NCBI RefSeq assembly: GCF_003367905.1
Contig: NZ_CP029462.1
Location: 992,001 to 1,056,000, forward strand
DNA: 64,000 nucleotides
From: Megasphaera stantonii
GTDB taxonomy: Bacteria; Bacillota; Negativicutes; Veillonellales; Megasphaeraceae
Reading direction: 5' to 3'
The notes under the pieces are model-generated. The model searched no databases. It worked only from the letters and a program-made list of their open reading frames with translations, and had not been told where the DNA came from. Below are positions 39,361 to 48,162 of this stretch, piece after piece (within the stretch, counting starts at the first letter, position 1; every line of letters starts with the position of its first letter). The position numbers and the translations under genes are program-made.

Positions 39361-39385
39361 AATTCGTTACCTGCTTTCTCTTCGA

Positions 39386-40381
39386 TTATCCTTTAATGAG
39401 CTGCTGATGCTTTTTCAAGAGGTCTACAGTCAGCGCTTCCTTATACTGCTTCGGATAGGCCGGTTCGAAGGTCTTGTCTACGGTTTCGCCTTCATACAGG
39501 GCCATGGGGTAGAATTTGAGCAGTTCCTGGCGGCTGTTCTTGACGATGCATTCGGCCATCTTCATAGCCAGCTCTTTCTTCTTGCTGTCGGCCTTATTGA
39601 TAACGGCTACGCCTTCGGTGAGGAAGAAGTTGCCTTCCGTCGGGTCGACGACTTTAATGGGCAAGCCTTTCTGTTCTTCCATCAGGCCCTGATGACGGAG
39701 GCCGAAGCCGACGGCCACTTCGCCGGCCTTAACTTTTTTGAGGGGGCCGGAACCGGATTTTTCCATGTGCGGGCCGGCGTTGGCTTCGAGCTGTTTCAAG
39801 ATAGCTGCGCCTTCCTGTTCGCCGTAAGCGTCGAACACGGCCTGGGCCAGCAGCCAGGATGTAGACGAGCCCATGATATCAGGCAGGGAAATCTTATCTT
39901 TATATACGGGGTTGGTCAAGTCTTTAATGGATTTCGGCATGGGGAGATTTTCCTTCTGCAATACTTCCGTATTGACGAAGATGGCGCCGAACTGGCCTGT
40001 CGTCGGCTTGTAATACGACGGCGTTTCCTGCAAGGTCTTGGCGTCGAAGGTCAAGTCTGCGAACATCTTGTTTTCCTTCTGGGCCGAATCGATATAATAG
40101 GTGCTCATGGTAATCAAGTCGGCTTCGATATTCGTGCCTTCGGCCATGAGCTTACCGCCTAATTCGGACGTGCCGAAGGCCTGCATGACATATTTTCCTT
40201 CAAAGCCGTTGCTGTCCAAGGCATGCTTGAAGGCGTCCTGCGCTTCCGGGTCGGCGTTGGTATAGATGACGACTTGTTCGTCTGCCGACGCGCTGTCGCC
40301 GCTGCTGCCGCAGCCGGCAAATCCGGCGGCCATAGTCACGGCCAAACATCCGGCGATTAAATACTTGTACCATTTTTTCAT
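39386..40381 (-). CDS. 2-Aminoethylphosphonate ABC transporter substrate-binding protein
   Basis: A 331-residue family 1/Fe-type extracellular binding lipoprotein. The signal ends AAGFAGCGSSG with a lipid-anchor Cys. VVIYTNADPEAQDAFKHA, YYKPTTGQFGAIFVNTEVL, SLPDIMGSSTSWLLAQAVFDAYG and ADSKKKELAMKMAECIV resemble PhnS2-type AEP binders and iron-binding relatives. Location between the permease and phnW supports phosphonate rather than iron. Its expression may be affected by the insertion in the upstream permease gene. Confidence 0.86.
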   Translation of the reverse strand: MKKWYKYLIAGCLAVTMAAGFAGCGSSGDSASADEQVVIYTNADPEAQDAFKHALDSNGFEGKYVMQAFGTSELGGKLMAEGTNIEADLITMSTYYIDSAQKENKMFADLTFDAKTLQETPSYYKPTTGQFGAIFVNTEVLQKENLPMPKSIKDLTNPVYKDKISLPDIMGSSTSWLLAQAVFDAYGEQEGAAILKQLEANAGPHMEKSGSGPLKKVKAGEVAVGFGLRHQGLMEEQKGLPIKVVDPTEGNFFLTEGVAVINKADSKKKELAMKMAECIVKNSRQELLKFYPMALYEGETVDKTFEPAYPKQYKEALTVDLLKKHQQLIKG

Positions 40382-41958
40382 GATGTAAATCCTCCTCGTA
40401 GTAGCTGATACATATTGTGATTTTTATATGCGTTCCGGCAAATCTTCCAGGCCGGCGTTCTGCCGTTTGGCCTCTTTGCCGAAAATGCTTTGGAATTTCT
40501 GCTTGACATGGAGCACGATATCGTCATGGCTCGACAGATAATCGAAGATGACCTTGACGATGATATTCGTCAGGAAAATGAGCAGGGACAACACGAATAC
40601 TTCGTCGTATTTTTCAAAATACTGGGCCTGGGTGATCTTCGTCGTCATGACCATCGTGCGGGCGCCGGTGACGAAGATAATGGCGCTGATCGTGACCATA
40701 GCCTGAATGAAGATATAGCTGAGCATCTGGAACACCGTCGACATCGTGTTGGGAATGATGACCCGGAAAATCGTCTTCAGCCACGAATCGCCCATCAGAG
40801 CCCCCGTCGTTTCCCAAGACATGTTGATCTTAGACAGGGAAGCCTGAATCATGAGGTACGGCGTCGTAAATTCGCGGACTGAATTCAGCAGGATAATGAT
40901 GATGAAGGTGTTCTGAATTGGCGAGCCCGTAAAGGCAAACAAGAATGCCACGCCGAGGACCATGCCGGGAACGGTATTCGTCACCATGGCGCAGGCGTCC
41001 ATGAGCATCTTGCAGACGCCGGGAAGCTGGGAGCGGGCGTTGACCAGTGCGGCCATGTAGGCCAGGACCGTGCCGATGACGGCCGTGGCGGCGGCTACCA
41101 TGACGGAGTTCGTATATACCGTTTCAATGGACCGGTCGCTCAAAATGCGCTGCAGTGTTTCCGTCGTAAAGACGACCTGATAGGGCCAGCTCTTGATAAA
41201 GGGTACGATGAACATGATGGCGAAAATAGCGAAGATCGCAGCAATCACGACGACGTACACGGCGGCAAAGAAACCATCGCGCACCTTGTCGTCGGCCAAT
41301 TCAAAGGTGCTGATCTTGTTGTAGCGGAAGTTGAAGCGTTCTGTAAACCGCAGGAGCCACACGGCGACGATAGACGGAATCAGCATGATGACGGCAATAG
41401 CCGAGCCGGACTGGAAATCAGGCACGGCGCCCATCATGACCATGTACAGCTGCGTCGCCACGACGGTGTACTGTCCTCCGATAGAAGCAGGAATACCGAA
41501 ATCCGTAAAGGATAAGAAGAAGGAAAGAATAAAGGCTGCGGCAATCGTCCCAATCATAGGACGCACGCTCGTAATATAGAACGTGCGCAGCGGGCTGTCG
41601 CCCATAATCTGCGATACGATGATGAAATGTTTGTCTACGTACTTAAAGGCGTTGTACAGCAAAACAAAGGCTGGCGGCAGCGTGTAGATAACGTAGGAAA
41701 TGAGCAATCCCCAAAATCCATAAATGGAAAAGAGCTGGTGCCCGATAATCTGAGTAATTAACCCCTGTTTGCCCAAGGAATAAATGACGGCAAACCCATA
41801 GGTTAAGGTCGGCAGAAACATGGGAAGGATGATGAGAATCTGTACGACAGATTTAAATTTCTCAGGAAGCTTCGTATAATGAAGGCCATAAGCCAATACA
41901 AAGGCCAGCACGACTGTGATGAAGGCTTCCAGTCCCGATACGGCAAAGCTGTTGCGCA

Positions 41959-41966
41959 GGGACAGT
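41959..41966. repeat. Target-site duplication, left
   Basis: GGGACAGT, identical to 43448-43455 at the other end of the element. Eight bases fit IS256-family insertion, and merging both copies restores the permease frame. Confidence 0.9.
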
Positions 41967-43447
41967 GACTATGTGAAGCTTTTTCTGTAAATAACTGCCA
42001 GGTATAGGTCTTCTATGATACAATCTAAATCATAGGAGGCTTAGTATCATGGCAAGAGAAAAGAAACCGGTACATAAGGTCATTATGACCGAAGGAAAAC
42101 GCAGCATTATTCAACAACTGTTTCAAGAATATGACATTCAATCCGCAGAAGATATTCAGGAAGCACTGAAAGACCTGCTGGGCGGTACCATCAAAGAAAT
42201 GATGGAAACCGAGATGGACGAACACCTTGGCTATCAGAAATCCCAGCGGTCTGACAGCGAGGATTACCGCAATGGGTATAAGAGAAAGCGGGTCAACAGC
42301 CGGTATGGTACCGTAGATATCCAGGTACCGCAGGACCGCAACTCCACGTTCGAACCGCAGGTGGTCCGTAAACGGCAAAAAGATATCTCTTCTATCGACC
42401 AGAAAATTATCTCCATGTATGCCAAGGGAATGACGACCCGGCAAATTTCAGAAACGTTAGAGGATATCTATGGATTTGAGGCTTCCGAAGGCTTCATTTC
42501 CGATGTAACCGATAAAATCCTGCCTCAAATTGAAGACTGGCAGAAACGCCCGCTGTCGGAAGTGTATCCTGTCCTCTATATTGATGCCATTCATTATTCT
42601 GTCCGGGATAACGGAGTGATCCGGAAGCTGGCAGCCTACGTCATTCTGGGAATCAACATAGACGGACAAAAAGAAGTTCTGACGATTCAGGTCGGAGACA
42701 ATGAGAGCGCAAAATATTGGCTTTCCGTGCTGAATGAATTGAAAAATCGCGGGGTAAAAGATATCCTGATTCTCTGTGCCGATGGCCTGAGCGGGATCAA
42801 AGAAGCCATCGCCGCAGCCTATCCTAACACGGAATACCAGCGCTGCATCGTACATCAGGTACGAAACACGCTGAAATATGTAGCAGACAAGGATCGTAAG
42901 CCTTTTGCCAATGATTTAAAGACTATTTATCAGGCTCCGTCTGAAGAACAGGCTTTGGAATCTCTGGAAAGGGTAACCAAAACATGGTCTGTAAAATATC
43001 CGAATTCCATGAAAAGTTGGAAGCAAAACTGGGATGCCATCTGCCCAATTTTCAAGTTTTCCATGAACGTAAGAAAAGTGATTTACACGACCAATGCCAT
43101 CGAATCCCTGAATTCCACCTACCGGAAGCTGAACCGTCAGAGAAGCGTATTTCCAAGCGATACAGCGCTTTTAAAAGCCCTGTATCTGGCGACGTTTGAA
43201 GCCACCAAAAAATGGACCATGCCAATCCGAAACTGGGGACAGGTGTATGGGGAACTGAGCATAATGTACGAAGGCCGACTCCCAGAGTAACGCATAGCTG
43301 GCAAAAGCAGGCGAAAATCCTGTCTGTACTTGACATGTTCAGCATGTGTTGTTATATATAAACCATGAGCTGAAAGTTCTCAAATTCGCTTTCAGCTTAC
43401 CGAGTATCATAGAAGATCTATGTTTACAGAGATTTTTTCACAGGCTC
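41967..43447 (+). mobile_element. IS256-family insertion sequence, 1,481 bp
   Basis: Bounded by GGGACAGT direct repeats. Ends are imperfect inverted repeats: the left starts GACTATGTGAAG and the right, read inwards, GAGCCTGTGAAA, both continuing to TCTGTAAA. A single intact transposase gene on the plus strand fills 42049-43290. The element's lower GC content and codon use differ from the host genes around it. It sits in the permease gene of the phosphonate operon. The intact ORF and perfect duplication suggest a recent insertion. Confidence 0.92.
42049..43290 (+). CDS. IS256-family transposase
   Basis: A 413-residue DDE transposase. The N-terminal DNA-binding part is followed by the catalytic core: VLYIDAIHYSVRDNG (first Asp), ILCADGLSGIKEAI (second Asp, 60-odd residues on), CIVHQVRN (the C/DxxH signature) and TTNAIESLNSTYRK (Glu). 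NGYKRKRVNSRYGTVDIQVPQDR is typical of the family. Complete, with AGGAGG-type site 6 bases ahead of the ATG, so probably active. It is on the strand opposite to the interrupted gene. Confidence 0.96.
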   Translation: MAREKKPVHKVIMTEGKRSIIQQLFQEYDIQSAEDIQEALKDLLGGTIKEMMETEMDEHLGYQKSQRSDSEDYRNGYKRKRVNSRYGTVDIQVPQDRNSTFEPQVVRKRQKDISSIDQKIISMYAKGMTTRQISETLEDIYGFEASEGFISDVTDKILPQIEDWQKRPLSEVYPVLYIDAIHYSVRDNGVIRKLAAYVILGINIDGQKEVLTIQVGDNESAKYWLSVLNELKNRGVKDILILCADGLSGIKEAIAAAYPNTEYQRCIVHQVRNTLKYVADKDRKPFANDLKTIYQAPSEEQALESLERVTKTWSVKYPNSMKSWKQNWDAICPIFKFSMNVRKVIYTTNAIESLNSTYRKLNRQRSVFPSDTALLKALYLATFEATKKWTMPIRNWGQVYGELSIMYEGRLPE

Positions 43448-43455
43448 GGGACAGT
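43448..43455. repeat. Target-site duplication, right
   Basis: GGGACAGT, the second copy of the 8-bp duplication that flanks the IS256-family element. Confidence 0.9.
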
Positions 43456-43636
43456 AAAAATTCCTCATTGTTCAGCACGGCCAGATAATTTTCCAATCCG
43501 ACGCCGCCGGAAGCCTGCAAGAAGGACTTGCTGAGCAAGATAGCCAAGGGACAGCAAACGGCGCCTAAAAAGACGACGCATATAAGCCCGAATATAAACT
43601 TTAACTCTATTCGTTCTTTTTCCATGACCTTCTCCT

Positions 43637-44410
43637 TTACTGCGCCTGCCGCGCCGCAGGCATCGCGCCGGGTTCAAACAGCTTGTAAATGTTGTCGCGC
43701 TTGATTTGCAGCTGCGACAAGATAAACTTTTTGATGAAATCGTCCTTCGGAGCATGGATAATGTTGTCCGGCGTATCGAACTGGGCGATTTTGCCGCCGT
43801 TCAAAATAAGCACCCGATGAGACAAGGTAAGGGCCTCTTCCGGGTCATGGGTTACGATAATCGTCGTCAGATGATACTGCTTGGCAATGGTGCGGATGCG
43901 TTCTTTAATGGATTCCTTAATAACGCCGTCCAGCGCGCTGAGCGGTTCGTCGAGCAGGAGAATCTTTGGCTTCATCACCAGCGTTCTGGCTAAAGCGACG
44001 CGCTGCTTTTGGCCGCCCGAAAGCTGACTGATGCGCTTATCGACGTGGTCCTGCAGGTCCAGAAGACGAATGAGATCGGCAACTTCTTCTTTTGTCGCAA
44101 TGCCCGGCTTATTGCGCAAGCCGTACACGATATTCTGATAGGCCGTCAGGTTGGGGAACAACGCATAATCCTGAAATACGATGTTGAATCCCCGCTTCTG
44201 CATGGGAACGCGGCTTAAATCTTCGCCCTTATACAAGAGTTGACCGCCGCTGAGCGGCGTAATTCCTAAAATGACGTTCAGCAGCGTCGTTTTGCCGCCG
44301 CCTGAAGGTCCTAAGATAGAAATAATTTCGCCGTCTTCCACGGTCAGGGAAATATCGTTAAGAATCACTTTTTCATCATACTTTTTAACAATATGCTTTA
44401 ACTCCAGCAT
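43637..44410 (-). CDS. 2-Aminoethylphosphonate ABC transporter ATP-binding protein
   Basis: A 257-residue ATPase. Walker A is LGPSGGGKTTLL (about residue 36), the Q-loop is in VFQDYALFPNL, the signature LSGGQKQRVALARTL, and Walker B ILLLDEPLSALD; the H-loop is IIVTHDPEEAL. It begins the operon ATPase-permease-binding protein-phnW-phnX and resembles PhnT2/PotA-type subunits. GGAGG lies ten bases ahead of the ATG. A TATAAT at about 44467-44472 upstream is a candidate -10 without a clear -35. Confidence 0.88.
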   Translation of the reverse strand: MLELKHIVKKYDEKVILNDISLTVEDGEIISILGPSGGGKTTLLNVILGITPLSGGQLLYKGEDLSRVPMQKRGFNIVFQDYALFPNLTAYQNIVYGLRNKPGIATKEEVADLIRLLDLQDHVDKRISQLSGGQKQRVALARTLVMKPKILLLDEPLSALDGVIKESIKERIRTIAKQYHLTTIIVTHDPEEALTLSHRVLILNGGKIAQFDTPDNIIHAPKDDFIKKFILSQLQIKRDNIYKLFEPGAMPAARQAQ

Positions 44411-44562
44411 AGGGGATGTCCTCCTTTTTCAACACTCTTGTTGCAGTATACGTCCCCTTTGCAAAGATTATATTTATATATCGTAATTTTTAGGTAAAAT
44501 ACGGAAAATAAAAGCAAATAACGTTAATTTATTGCTCCATAACTACAGCCTATAAAATGCAT

Positions 44563-44602
44563 AAAAAAAGACCGTCCAGTCTTCATAGTGCACTGAACGG
44601 CC
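44563..44602 (-). terminator. Terminator of tatAC
   Basis: Minus strand arms GGCCGTTCAGT and ACTGGACGGTC (two G-T pairs) with an 11-base loop and a T7 tail, 54 bases past the tatC stop. Confidence 0.85.
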
Positions 44603-44655
44603 TTTCACATTATATTTCTGTTCGCTTCATGCTGCAATATTCTGCAAATATTATG

Positions 44656-45438
44656 TTATTTTCTCAAAATAAACCGCACCAACAGGATGCTCGCTTCATA
44701 CAATACAATCATCGGCACGGCGATCATAACCTGCGTAAACACGTCCGTCGTCGGCGACACGACAGCGGCGAAGATAAAGGCGACGACGATGAGAACGCGC
44801 CGCTTAGATTTCAAAAAGGCCGACGTAATCAAACCCATCTTCGCCAGGAAAAACAAGACGAGGGGCAGCTCGAAGACAACGCCGAAGGGCAGCATGAAAG
44901 CAATAAAAAAGGACAAGTACGAGCTGAGTGAAAACATAGGCTGCAGCGACGCCGTAGCAAATCCCATAAAAAACAGCACGGCCGCCGGAAATACGGCGTA
45001 ATACGAAAAGGCCAGGCCGGCATAAAACAGCAGCACCGCCGTTGGAATAAGCCAGAACACGGCGGCCCGCTCGGAAGGCATCAGGGCCGGACGGACGAAG
45101 CCCCATAGTTCATAGCAAATAATCGGCAGCGTCACCAACACGCCCGTACACACGGCTACCTGAATATACGAGAAAAAGACTTCTGCCGGATTGAGAAAAT
45201 ACAGCTTGCCTGCCGGAGCCGATATGACGTCGATGATTTCCTCTACAAAATTATAGGAAACGCCGCTGGCAACGGCTACCGCTGCCAGGCAGATAATCAG
45301 GCGGCTGCGAAATTCCTGCAAATGTCCGCTCAGCGGCATTTCTCCGTCCTGGTTCTCCTTAACGGGAGAGTTATCGCTGTCTGCTGCGCTCTGCGCGACC
45401 GCGATTTCCTCTTCCGCCTTATCGGGCTTTGTCTCCAT
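44656..45438 (-). CDS. tatC: Sec-independent protein translocase TatC
   Basis: A 260-residue polytopic protein with six predicted spans. The family marks are MPLSGHLQEFRSRL near residue 33 (usual HL.ELR.R), YFLNPAEVFFSYIQVAVCTG, LWGFVRPALMPSERA and the FGVVFELPLVLFFLAKMG span. The first 30 residues are an acidic cytosolic extension. It overlaps tatA by 20 bases. The proteins that use the Tat pathway are not evident in this window: FdhF here has no twin-arginine signal. Confidence 0.95.
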   Translation of the reverse strand: METKPDKAEEEIAVAQSAADSDNSPVKENQDGEMPLSGHLQEFRSRLIICLAAVAVASGVSYNFVEEIIDVISAPAGKLYFLNPAEVFFSYIQVAVCTGVLVTLPIICYELWGFVRPALMPSERAAVFWLIPTAVLLFYAGLAFSYYAVFPAAVLFFMGFATASLQPMFSLSSYLSFFIAFMLPFGVVFELPLVLFFLAKMGLITSAFLKSKRRVLIVVAFIFAAVVSPTTDVFTQVMIAVPMIVLYEASILLVRFILRK

Positions 45439-45664
45439 GGCTTCCTCCTATGTGCTTCACGTCGTTTATATCCTTTTGAATCGATTCTTTTACTTCCTGT
45501 ATGTCCCCGGCATGGATGTCGTCGGCGACGTCGCGCATGGCCTTTCGGAATTCCCGCAGGCCCTTCCCGAAGGCTCTCGCGACTTCCGGAAGTTTCCCCG
45601 GGCCGAAGACGAACAGGGCGACGACGGCTACGACGATCATCTCGCCCATTCCGATGTTGAACAT
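45419..45664 (-). CDS. tatA: Twin-arginine translocase subunit TatA/TatB
   Basis: An 81-residue protein: one N-terminal span (EMIVVAVVALFVFG), the GPGKLPE hinge, then an amphipathic helix ARAFGKGLREFRKAMRD and an acidic tail. One such gene with tatC makes the minimal TatAC system common in Firmicutes. It overlaps tatC by 20 bases, and starts near GATTGGAG in the leader. Confidence 0.93.
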   Translation of the reverse strand: MFNIGMGEMIVVAVVALFVFGPGKLPEVARAFGKGLREFRKAMRDVADDIHAGDIQEVKESIQKDINDVKHIGGSHGDKAR

Positions 45665-45686
45665 AGCTCCAATCCCCTCTTTTTAC

Positions 45687-45719
45687 GAAAACAGGCGCCT
45701 GATTTGCTCAAGCACCTGT
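45687..45719 (-). terminator. Terminator after the nitroreductase gene
   Basis: Minus strand arms ACAGGTGC and GCGCCTGT (one G-T pair) with a 13-base loop, followed by TTTT. It separates the nitroreductase gene from tatA. Confidence 0.65.
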
Positions 45720-45738
45720 TGAATCCGTACGTATATAA

Positions 45739-46242
45739 TTAGAGATAATGAACCCGGGACGGGTCGTAGCGGTCTTCTTTCAGCCGTTCGTTGCCGCTGT
45801 CCTTCGGATAGCCGAAGGATACGATAGCGAAGGGCGTAAAGCCTTCGGGAACGCCTACGGCGCGGCGGACGATGACTTCTCTCGATTTATACGGCGAAAC
45901 GCCGATCCACACGGCGCCCAATTCCAAATGAACTGCTTCCAGCAGTATATTTTCTACACAGGCGCTTAAATCGAGGTTGACGAAGGCCGGGAAGCGCTGG
46001 TTTGTATCACGGCTGCAAACGACGATAGCCGCAGGCGCATTTGCCGCGCAGCCGGCGTAGGGGCTGCAGCGGGATAAATCCTGAATCACCCGTTTATCAC
46101 GAACGACGTAAAATTCCCAAGGCTGTTGGTTTCCCATGGAAGGGGCGGCCATGCCGGCGCGCAGCAAGAGTTCTATCTTTTCATCTTCAACCATAGTCGG
46201 CAAAAATTTTCGAACGCTGCGTCTGGTAAAGATTTCATTCAT
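45739..46242 (-). CDS. Nitroreductase-family FMN oxidoreductase
   Basis: A 167-residue short nitroreductase. The N-terminus FTRRSVRKFLP (RRS..F binding FMN phosphate), AAPSMGNQQPWEFYVV, LDLSACVENILLEAVHLELGAVWIGV and a C-terminal IVSFGYPKD are classic. Substrates of this group range from nitroaromatics to flavins, and the physiological one is unknown. Monocistronic, with GGAGGG nine bases before ATG and a palindromic site upstream. Confidence 0.9.
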   Translation of the reverse strand: MNEIFTRRSVRKFLPTMVEDEKIELLLRAGMAAPSMGNQQPWEFYVVRDKRVIQDLSRCSPYAGCAANAPAAIVVCSRDTNQRFPAFVNLDLSACVENILLEAVHLELGAVWIGVSPYKSREVIVRRAVGVPEGFTPFAIVSFGYPKDSGNERLKEDRYDPSRVHYL

Positions 46243-46261
46243 ATTAATCTACTCCCTCCTG

Positions 46262-46281
46262 AGTACTAAAATAAAAGTACT
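46262..46281. promoter_or_regulatory. Inverted repeat ahead of the nitroreductase gene
   Basis: Two AGTACT hexamers flank eight A/T bases, 20 bases before the start codon. A TATAGT -10-like hexamer overlaps the right half, so a repressor site is plausible; the regulator is unknown. Confidence 0.4.
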
Positions 46282-46299
46282 ATATTGGTTTATTATACC

Positions 46300-46690
46300 A
46301 TACATAGTAAAAAAGAAGAATAGAAAATAAGCTGTAAAAAATTCTTACGCGCCCCGTAAAAAGGACGTAAAATAGAAAGGACGCCGTCCGAAAGCTCAGC
46401 GGCGCGCCGTATATCCTTACGTATATCGTTAAACCTATATTCCATCATTACTAACAGCCAAGCACTCCTCCTTCTGGCTGGAAACACAAAAAAGCTGCCG
46501 CACGAAGAGGAATGCGAATCCATAACACCACGATTCCACTCAAATCGAGGCAATAGTCCACTGTCTTTTACCTAACATTCTGCCCTTCTGCGAGACCGAG
46601 GAAGGTCAGTGAGAATTTACAGCGCGGGGTGCCTTCGGCAGTTGACGAAAGAAACCGCAAAAGGCCAAGCAGTCAAAAGAGTATCAGCAT
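46300..46690. other. Unexplained intergenic stretch
   Basis: About 390 bases between the divergent-facing nitroreductase leader and the nuclease terminator. Short frames exist but have no good ribosome sites or family look. The segment near 46590-46680 is GC-richer and contains small stems (GACCGAGGAAGGTC, GCCTTCGGC), so a structured RNA is possible; I could not match it to a known class. Confidence 0.4.
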
Positions 46691-46693
46691 CTA

Positions 46694-46732
46694 CAAAAAA
46701 ATGAAAGCCCACTGCCGACAGGGGCTTTCATT
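46694..46732 (-). terminator. Terminator of the nuclease gene
   Basis: Minus strand arms AATGAAAGCCC and GGGCTTTCATT form an 11-bp stem followed by TTTTT, 18 bases past the nuclease stop. Confidence 0.9.
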
Positions 46733-46749
46733 GCACAATATAAAAATAT

Positions 46750-47664
46750 CTAAGGCTTGCAGCTGCCGCAGGGTGAATATCCCTGGGCCAATAAGTCGCC
46801 GCGCGAGCCGGTATAGGTTTCCTTATTCTGGCTCTTTATGGTCTTAGCGCCGGAACAAGAAGGCTTGTGAAATTTTTTAGAGTTCGTATTTAATATGTAC
46901 GTATCGGTTTGGTCTGCGCCGACAGGAGCTGTTCCGTCATGAGCCGGCACGGTTCCGCCGCCTTCTGCATGGCTTTCGCCCGTTCCATAGTCGATGACGA
47001 TGCCTGGCTGGACATTATAGCAATAGACGTTAAAGCAAATGCCGGCGCCCTTGTCCTCTACCGATTCCGCTTCGATCTGCACGCCCCGGGCGACGAGCTC
47101 CTTTCCCTGAAAGACCGGCGTAACCCGGTACAGCACGTGGTTTCCCGTTTCCTTCACATAGTCGGCTACCATGTTTTCAAAGGGAAGCATTCCCTGTACG
47201 TTCATATACCGTGTGCCCGTAATGAGGTTTTGCTTATTTGCATTTTCCGCCGACAGCTGATAGCCGATGAGATGGCAGCGGTTATACAAATATTTGCCGT
47301 CGACACTGTCGTATTTCGCCACCTGCCAGCCTGAAGGCTTCACCTGACCGATAGCGCCCCTCTTTTCTGTCGGCATAATATCCCTGCCGATATTGGCGAA
47401 GGCGGCGCCGCAGCGTCCCAGCGAATCTAAAGGGCTATACCGCTCAAAGGACGACTCCGAAAAGTCGCTTTCCGAAAAATCCGGCTTATTGTCATGAAGA
47501 ACGACGTAGGGCTGGCCGGAAAAGGCTGGTATGTCGGCCAACGACGCGGCAGCCGATACAGAGCTGGCCTGTACCGGACGCGAAGTCTCCGTACTACTGC
47601 ATCCCGACAAAATCAGACACAACGCCGCAACCAACGTCAATAACAAAGATATACATTTTTTCAT
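46750..47664 (-). CDS. DNA/RNA non-specific endonuclease lipoprotein
   Basis: A 304-residue lipoprotein nuclease. The signal ends LILSGCSS, then a Ser/Ala linker and the beta-beta-alpha metal nuclease core: LYNRCHLIGYQLSAENANKQ (catalytic His), ITGTRYMNVQGMLPFEN (metal-binding Asn) and NHVLYRVTPVF. The last 45 residues form an Ada-type zinc-binding module with CSGAKTIK and GYSPCGSCKP. The same two-part layout is common among Firmicute DNA-entry nuclease relatives; a role in digesting external DNA or in competence is inferred. It overlaps the next upstream gene by four bases. Confidence 0.9.
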   Translation of the reverse strand: MKKCISLLLTLVAALCLILSGCSSTETSRPVQASSVSAAASLADIPAFSGQPYVVLHDNKPDFSESDFSESSFERYSPLDSLGRCGAAFANIGRDIMPTEKRGAIGQVKPSGWQVAKYDSVDGKYLYNRCHLIGYQLSAENANKQNLITGTRYMNVQGMLPFENMVADYVKETGNHVLYRVTPVFQGKELVARGVQIEAESVEDKGAGICFNVYCYNVQPGIVIDYGTGESHAEGGGTVPAHDGTAPVGADQTDTYILNTNSKKFHKPSCSGAKTIKSQNKETYTGSRGDLLAQGYSPCGSCKP

Positions 47665-48071
47665 TTTTTATAAATCTCCTCCGTAATGCATGCATGGGAA
47701 TTTCCCGAAAAATCCGTTTTTTCCGCAAGCTTCCATCCCTGCGTCAGGGAAATAGGAAAAAATACGTCTCCCGGATAGGCCCGATTCCAGCGATACAGCC
47801 ATATTTCTTCAATCTCGTCCGCCCAGGACGCAAAGGCCGCCGTTTCTACGAAGCAAATATCGCCGCTGCCGGCCTGCTGCAGAAAATCCTCGGCAGCGCG
47901 TACGCTGCCCGCCTCCTGCGCTTCAAACAGCACGGCGCTGTCCGGATGTATCCACACGGTCCGGCCCGCCGCGCGCTGCAGCAGACGCCGTATCAGGAGC
48001 ACATCCCGGCTTTGCCGGCGATGATTGAAGGCCATCCCCATAGCGTCGTCTACGCAAGCTGCAATAATCAT
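47661..48071 (-). CDS. Conserved small protein of unknown function
   Basis: A 136-residue cytoplasmic protein. It begins MIIAACVDDAMGMAFNHRRQ, then SRDVLLIRRLL and, later, GDICFVETAAF and LYRWNRAYPGDVFFP. I recall similar small proteins next to DNA-entry nucleases in other Firmicutes, but the function is unknown and I do not assign one. No signal peptide or membrane span. Its last codons overlap the start of the nuclease lipoprotein gene, so they are co-translated. Confidence 0.75.
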   Translation of the reverse strand: MIIAACVDDAMGMAFNHRRQSRDVLLIRRLLQRAAGRTVWIHPDSAVLFEAQEAGSVRAAEDFLQQAGSGDICFVETAAFASWADEIEEIWLYRWNRAYPGDVFFPISLTQGWKLAEKTDFSGNSHACITEEIYKK

Positions 48072-48124
48072 TCTGCTGTCACCTGCCCTTTCGCATGAGT
48101 ATTATGATATTAATGAATATTACG

Positions 48125-48160
48125 AAAAAAAGAGCTGTCAATTTCTCGACAACTCTTTTT
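48125..48160 (-). terminator. Terminator of the tRNA operon
   Basis: Minus strand arms GAGTTGTC and GACAGCTC (one G-T pair) extended by A5/T7 flanks, immediately after tRNA-Leu. Confidence 0.88.
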
Positions 48161-48162
48161 CC

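Larger units (their letters stand above)
40424..43625 (-). pseudogene. 2-Aminoethylphosphonate ABC permease, split by IS256-family element
   Basis: The gene begins at ATG 43625 (KERIELKFIFGLICVVF, first span), runs 59 residues to EEFLLS, is broken by the insertion at 41967-43447, and resumes as LRNSFAVSGLEAFITVV to the stop at 40424. Removing the element and one target copy gives 571 codons, in frame, so it was intact before insertion. It is a fused two-unit permease (PhnU2 type) with about 12 membrane spans and two EAA-like loops (IIVSQIMGDSPLRTFYITS, and TGALMGDSWLKTIFRVIIP). What remains is a 72-residue N-terminal fragment ending inside the element and a 495-residue piece from an internal Met at 41911. 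Import by this system is probably lost. Confidence 0.88.

Noticed and set aside
40424-41911. 495-codon permease frame as an intact gene
   Set aside because: It lacks the first 75 residues, which lie across the IS element at 43448-43625; it is the 3' part of a disrupted gene.
39386-44410. Iron(III) uptake system instead of phosphonate uptake
   Set aside because: The binding protein and ATPase resemble iron-type families, but the operon continues into phnW and phnX with short gaps, which points to 2-aminoethylphosphonate.
46293-46553. 86-codon minus-strand frame in the 46243-46749 gap
   Set aside because: No ribosome site, no domain and poor codon use; not called as a gene.
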